7,779 nt of DNA from CALRBF01 sp041164045 (GTDB lineage Bacteria > Patescibacteriota > Minisyncoccia > SW-4-49-11). Numbering within the stretch: the stretch's first letter is position 1; each line of letters starts with the position of its first letter. Positions 6,556 through 7,779 of the stretch are shown here, one piece after another. The position numbers and the translations under genes are program-made. The notes under the pieces are model-generated. The model did no database searches and was not told the origin of the DNA. It saw only the letters and a list, made by a program, of their open reading frames with translations. The DNA is taken from the NCBI GenBank assembly GCA_041164045.1, contig JBEAQD010000048.1, positions 1 through 7,779 on the forward strand, in the 5' to 3' direction.

Positions 6556-6899
6556 TTATCAATTAGTTTTCTTACTTTTTTTATCACTGAATCCTGATAT
6601 AAGCGAAATGCTTTTCTTTGCTCTTTTATAAATATATAAGGTGTACCTAATATCTCATTACATTTTTCACAATTTAAATTTGGGATATCTTGTATTTGAG
6701 CTTCCTGAAATTTAGTTAAATATATAGGATATAAAATTCTATCTATATACATTCTTCTTAAATTACCGGGACCATCTTTCTGATATATAGCAATTAAGTT
6801 GTCACATTTACGACAATAAATATTAAGCAATCTAGAATATCCTCCTCGAATAAGACTATATTCATCTTTCTTAAATGAAAAATTATTATTATCAGACAT
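6552..6899 (-). CDS. Small four-cysteine (zinc-ribbon-like) protein, function unknown
   Basis: The product is 115 residues. Two CxxC knuckles, C29-x2-C32 (YCRKC) and C77-x2-C80 (NCEKC), are separated by 44 residues and would together bind one zinc. Between them is a basic, glycine-containing stretch, QKDGPGNLRRMYIDRILYP (40-58), and the C-terminus is basic (KKVRKLIDK). I cannot assign a named family. It is the middle gene of an operon: the MazG-like gene stops 6 bases upstream, and its own TGA stop overlaps the ATG of the DHH-type gene (ATGA, 6555-6552). A GAGGAG about 10 nt before the ATG, inside the end of the MazG gene, is one of the few plausible ribosome binding sites in the window. The arrangement suggests a partner or adaptor of the phosphoesterase or of nucleic acid, but this is inference. 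Confidence 0.75.
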   Translation of the reverse strand: MSDNNNFSFKKDEYSLIRGGYSRLLNIYCRKCDNLIAIYQKDGPGNLRRMYIDRILYPIYLTKFQEAQIQDIPNLNCEKCNEILGTPYIFIKEQRKAFRLYQDSVIKKVRKLIDK

Positions 6900-6905
6900 A
6901 ACTTC

Positions 6906-7241
6906 TCACTCCTCTCCCCTAATCACAGGATCACCCTCTGGGTGTTTGCGGTCAATTTTGGCAATACTTGCCTCCATCAGATCATCAAAACTTATCCCCA
7001 ATTCATCTAAAGTCAAATTCATATACCATAGTAAATCCCCCAATTCTTCTTTGAGTTTTTCTCGGTTTAGTGAAGCTAGAGATTTTTTAGACTTTTTGAT
7101 TATATCTAGAATCTTAGCTGACTCAGTCACCAATCCCATACTAGCATAATCCAATCTAGCACTTACATCTCCAGTATGAAAGTCACTATAATCAGCATAG
7201 TCCGTCCGTAGAGCCTTGGTCTTATATTCGTTTATATCCAT
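6906..7241 (-). CDS. MazG-like nucleotide pyrophosphohydrolase
   Basis: The product is 111 residues, the size of a single MazG-like domain of the all-alpha NTP-PPase superfamily. These enzymes hydrolyse (d)NTPs to (d)NMP and pyrophosphate, usually to clean the nucleotide pool. The second half of the metal-binding signature is clear: KEELGDLLWYM (64-74) with E65, E66 and D69, followed by LDELGISFDDLMEASIAKI, where family members have their second helix pair. The first half reads GLVTESAK (36-43): E40 is kept but the second glutamate of ExxE is K43, so one of four expected acidic ligands is missing. It is first in a three-gene operon with the zinc-ribbon-like and DHH-type genes. The start at 7241 lies about 20 nt below a good extended -10 promoter; no Shine-Dalgarno motif. 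Confidence 0.88.
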   Translation of the reverse strand: MDINEYKTKALRTDYADYSDFHTGDVSARLDYASMGLVTESAKILDIIKKSKKSLASLNREKLKEELGDLLWYMNLTLDELGISFDDLMEASIAKIDRKHPEGDPVIRGEE

Positions 7242-7268
7242 ATGTTTGATAGGTTATTGTATGGGTAT

Positions 7269-7277
7269 ATTATAGCA
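7269..7277 (-). promoter_or_regulatory. Extended -10 promoter of the MazG operon
   Basis: On the minus strand 7277-7269 reads TGCTATAAT, a perfect extended -10 element. No good -35 is present, which is common for extended -10 promoters. Transcription would start near 7262, about 20 nt before the MazG ATG. The -35 side abuts the partial tRNA-like copy at 7294. Confidence 0.5.
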
Positions 7278-7293
7278 TATATTAGAGTTTATA

Positions 7294-7334
7294 CGGAGAG
7301 AGATTACGAACTCGTGGTGAATAGGGTTTACTTC
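7294..7334 (-). repeat. Partial second copy of the 3' end of the tRNA-like RNA
   Basis: These 41 bases align with 7406-7450. The core ACGAGTTCGTAATCTC (minus strand) is identical, the acceptor-like tail is TCTCCG after a 4-base deletion, and the preceding hairpin is related with five or so substitutions (GTAAAC-CCT-ATTCAC against GTGAAT-CCC-ATTCAC). The body of the RNA is absent; immediately 5' on the minus strand is repeat R3. On the minus strand the hairpin has two A-C mismatches, which are G-U pairs on the plus strand. It is best read as a truncated relic. Confidence 0.65.
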
Positions 7335-7375
7335 TATCCACCCTCCCCCTACGGGTACTCCCTCCAAAGGGAGAC
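7332..7375 (-). repeat. Hairpin repeat, copy R3 (short form)
   Basis: Read on the minus strand this is GTCTCCCTTTGGAGGGAG, then TACCCGTAGGGGGAGG, then GTGGATAGAA. It is the same order as the left ends of R1 (2914-2959) and R2 (3827-3870). The rest of the element is missing and the GAA of GTGGATAGAA merges with the partial tRNA-like copy at 7294-7334. Confidence 0.7.
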
Positions 7376-7405
7376 AAAAGAACTATATTCCTATTCTTAA
7401 TTTAG

Positions 7406-7619
7406 CGGAGAGAGGGAGATTACGAACTCGTCGTGAATGGGATTCACTCCTTGAAACCACCTCAGTTCCCTCAATACCCCTACAACCCCATCTCGGACAC
7501 CCACGGTTTCCGACATTCGGAGCTATAGCTCCTCGCTGCTTTCCTCTCTAGGGGTATTGATCACATCATCCACGGGAAACTCCCGTTTCCCGACCCCTTC
7601 CCTGACTTCAAATCTCTCC
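7406..7619 (-). ncRNA. Candidate structured RNA with tRNA-Ser-like ends, unclassified
   Basis: On the minus strand this 214-base stretch begins GGAGAGA (7619-7613) and ends TCTCTCC plus G (7413-7406): a perfect 7-bp closing stem and discriminator identical to the adjacent tRNA-Ser. Before the 3' arm, GAGTTCGTAATCTCCC differs from the tRNA-Ser T arm GAGTTCGAATCTCCC by one inserted base; the T stem keeps only three pairs. Inside are an 8-bp stem CGGGAAAC/GTTTCCCG with a GGGA (GNRA) loop (7592-7573), a perfect 12-bp stem TCAATACCCCTA/TAGGGGTATTGA (7560-7549 with 7482-7471), the palindrome GGAGCTATAGCTCC (7532-7519), TCGGA/TCCGA with an inner 3-bp stem (7513-7493), and GTGAAT/ATTCAC (7447-7433). 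TTGAA/TTCAA and TCAG/CTGA could extend the closing helix. It is more GC-rich than the genes and has no long frame. A TATTAT lies 12 nt upstream. Transcription is unproven. Confidence 0.55.
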
Positions 7620-7631
7620 CAACTGCTACAC

Positions 7632-7637
7632 ATAATA
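7632..7637 (-). promoter_or_regulatory. Possible -10 box of the candidate structured RNA
   Basis: TATTAT (one mismatch to TATAAT) on the minus strand ends 12 nt before the GGAGAGA 5' end of the candidate RNA. The spacing resembles that of the tRNA-Ser -10 box, 10 nt before its mature 5' end. No -35 is visible, and the box overlaps the base of the terminator hairpin. Confidence 0.25.
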
Positions 7638-7672
7638 TGAAAAATTGGGGATACACCCCATTTTTTCATATT
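7634..7672 (-). terminator. Rho-independent terminator after tRNA-Ser
   Basis: The hairpin has arms 7634-7650 and 7656-7672 with 16 of 17 pairs, a GGGG/CCCC top, a 5-base loop and A/T-rich lower arms ending in a T-run on the minus strand. It lies two bases past the tRNA 3' end. Because the A and T tracts are symmetric it could also stop transcription arriving on the plus strand. Confidence 0.7.
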
Positions 7673-7674
7673 TG

Positions 7675-7763
7675 CGGAGAGAGGGAGATTCGAACTCCCG
7701 ATAGGTTTGACCCTATACTGCGTTTCGAATGCAGCGCAATAAACCGGACTATGCGATCTCTCC
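7675..7763 (-). tRNA. tRNA-Ser (anticodon CGA)
   Basis: The 89-nt gene folds as a class II tRNA: acceptor GGAGAGA/TCTCTCC with discriminator G, a 3-bp D stem GCA/TGC with GG in the loop, an anticodon arm CTGCA-TTCGAAA-CGCAG with CGA at 7727-7725, a long variable arm ATAGG-GTCAAA-CCTAT, and a T arm GGGAG-TTCGAAT-CTCCC. The long variable arm, CGA anticodon and G73 identify serine; it reads UCG codons. The base pair at 31-39 is an A-C mismatch. CCA is not encoded and would be added enzymatically. Its acceptor and T-arm sequence is nearly duplicated at 7405-7429. Confidence 0.95.
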
Positions 7764-7773
7764 TATTAGGTAT

Positions 7774-7779
7774 ATTATA
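7774..7779 (-). promoter_or_regulatory. -10 box of tRNA-Ser
   Basis: A perfect TATAAT on the minus strand ends 10 nt before the mature tRNA 5' end. Any -35 element lies beyond the window edge. Confidence 0.45.

Noticed and set aside
6946..7149. Plus-strand open frame inside the MazG-like gene
   Set aside because: It is an antisense shadow of the conserved EELGD region.
7406..7619. tmRNA, RNase P RNA, SRP RNA, 6S RNA or intron identity for the candidate RNA
   Set aside because: No alanine-type acceptor or tag frame for tmRNA. GAGGAAAGC resembles the RNase P CR-I box, but the other RNase P core boxes are missing. GGAAAGCAGC resembles part of SRP helix 8 but the paired GUCAGG strand is absent. 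It is multibranched, unlike 6S, and lacks group I or II core motifs.
7405..7690. attL/attR pair of an integrated element at tRNA-Ser
   Set aside because: The 17-base identity at 7405-7421 and 7674-7690 encloses only about 250 bases with no integrase or cargo. It is better explained as a shared tRNA-like terminus, though ancient recombination cannot be excluded.

Overview
This is an AT-rich window with standard-code bacterial genes. TGA acts as a real stop in several genes, including two ATGA stop/start overlaps. Genes are short and tightly packed, most starts lack a Shine-Dalgarno motif, and promoters often sit only 20-40 nt upstream. GC-rich hairpin repeats fill the larger gaps, and the tRNA gene carries no encoded CCA. 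Together these suggest a small-genome bacterium of the Patescibacteria/CPR type. That is an inference; there is no taxonomic marker gene here. Use of UGA as stop argues against Gracilibacteria/Absconditabacteria, which read UGA as glycine.

Layout, left to right. (1) A minus-strand pair at 1-1141: a membrane-anchored coiled-coil protein followed by an acyltransferase-3 family membrane protein that runs off the left edge, coupled by a TAATG overlap. (2) A plus-strand nitrilase-superfamily hydrolase (1297-2124), convergent with a minus-strand VUT/YhhQ-type transporter (2130-2813). (3) A gap at 2814-3183 filled by a composite hairpin repeat. (4) A plus-strand two-gene unit, DUF1801/YdhG-like plus OmdA/YdeI-like (3184-3812). 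(5) A second composite repeat (3826-3981). (6) AlkD-type DNA alkylation repair protein (4004-4720), convergent with a DODA-type extradiol dioxygenase (4729-5556). (7) A minus-strand operon, MazG-like hydrolase, four-cysteine zinc-ribbon-like protein, DHH/DHR phosphoesterase (7241 down to 5620). The last gene is interrupted by a single in-frame TAA. (8) A 433-base non-coding block (7242-7674) and a tRNA-Ser(CGA) gene (7675-7763).

The main unexplained element is in the non-coding block. Positions 7406-7619 (minus strand) form a GC-rich, purine-rich stretch of about 214 nt. Its two ends reproduce the acceptor stem and discriminator base of the neighbouring tRNA-Ser exactly, plus a degenerate T arm. 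Its interior holds an exact 12-bp long-range stem, an 8-bp stem capped by a GNRA loop, and at least two more hairpins. I do not recognise it as tmRNA, RNase P RNA, SRP RNA, 6S RNA or a group I/II intron. It may be an undescribed tRNA-like structured RNA or a heavily rearranged tRNA-Ser relic. A second, partial copy of its 3' end is fused to a dispersed repeat at 7294-7375.

Functional links are limited. The MazG-type enzyme would release pyrophosphate or nucleoside monophosphates, and a DHH-family phosphoesterase from the same operon could act on a related phosphoanhydride. The loss of canonical metal ligands and the nonsense codon make that link uncertain.
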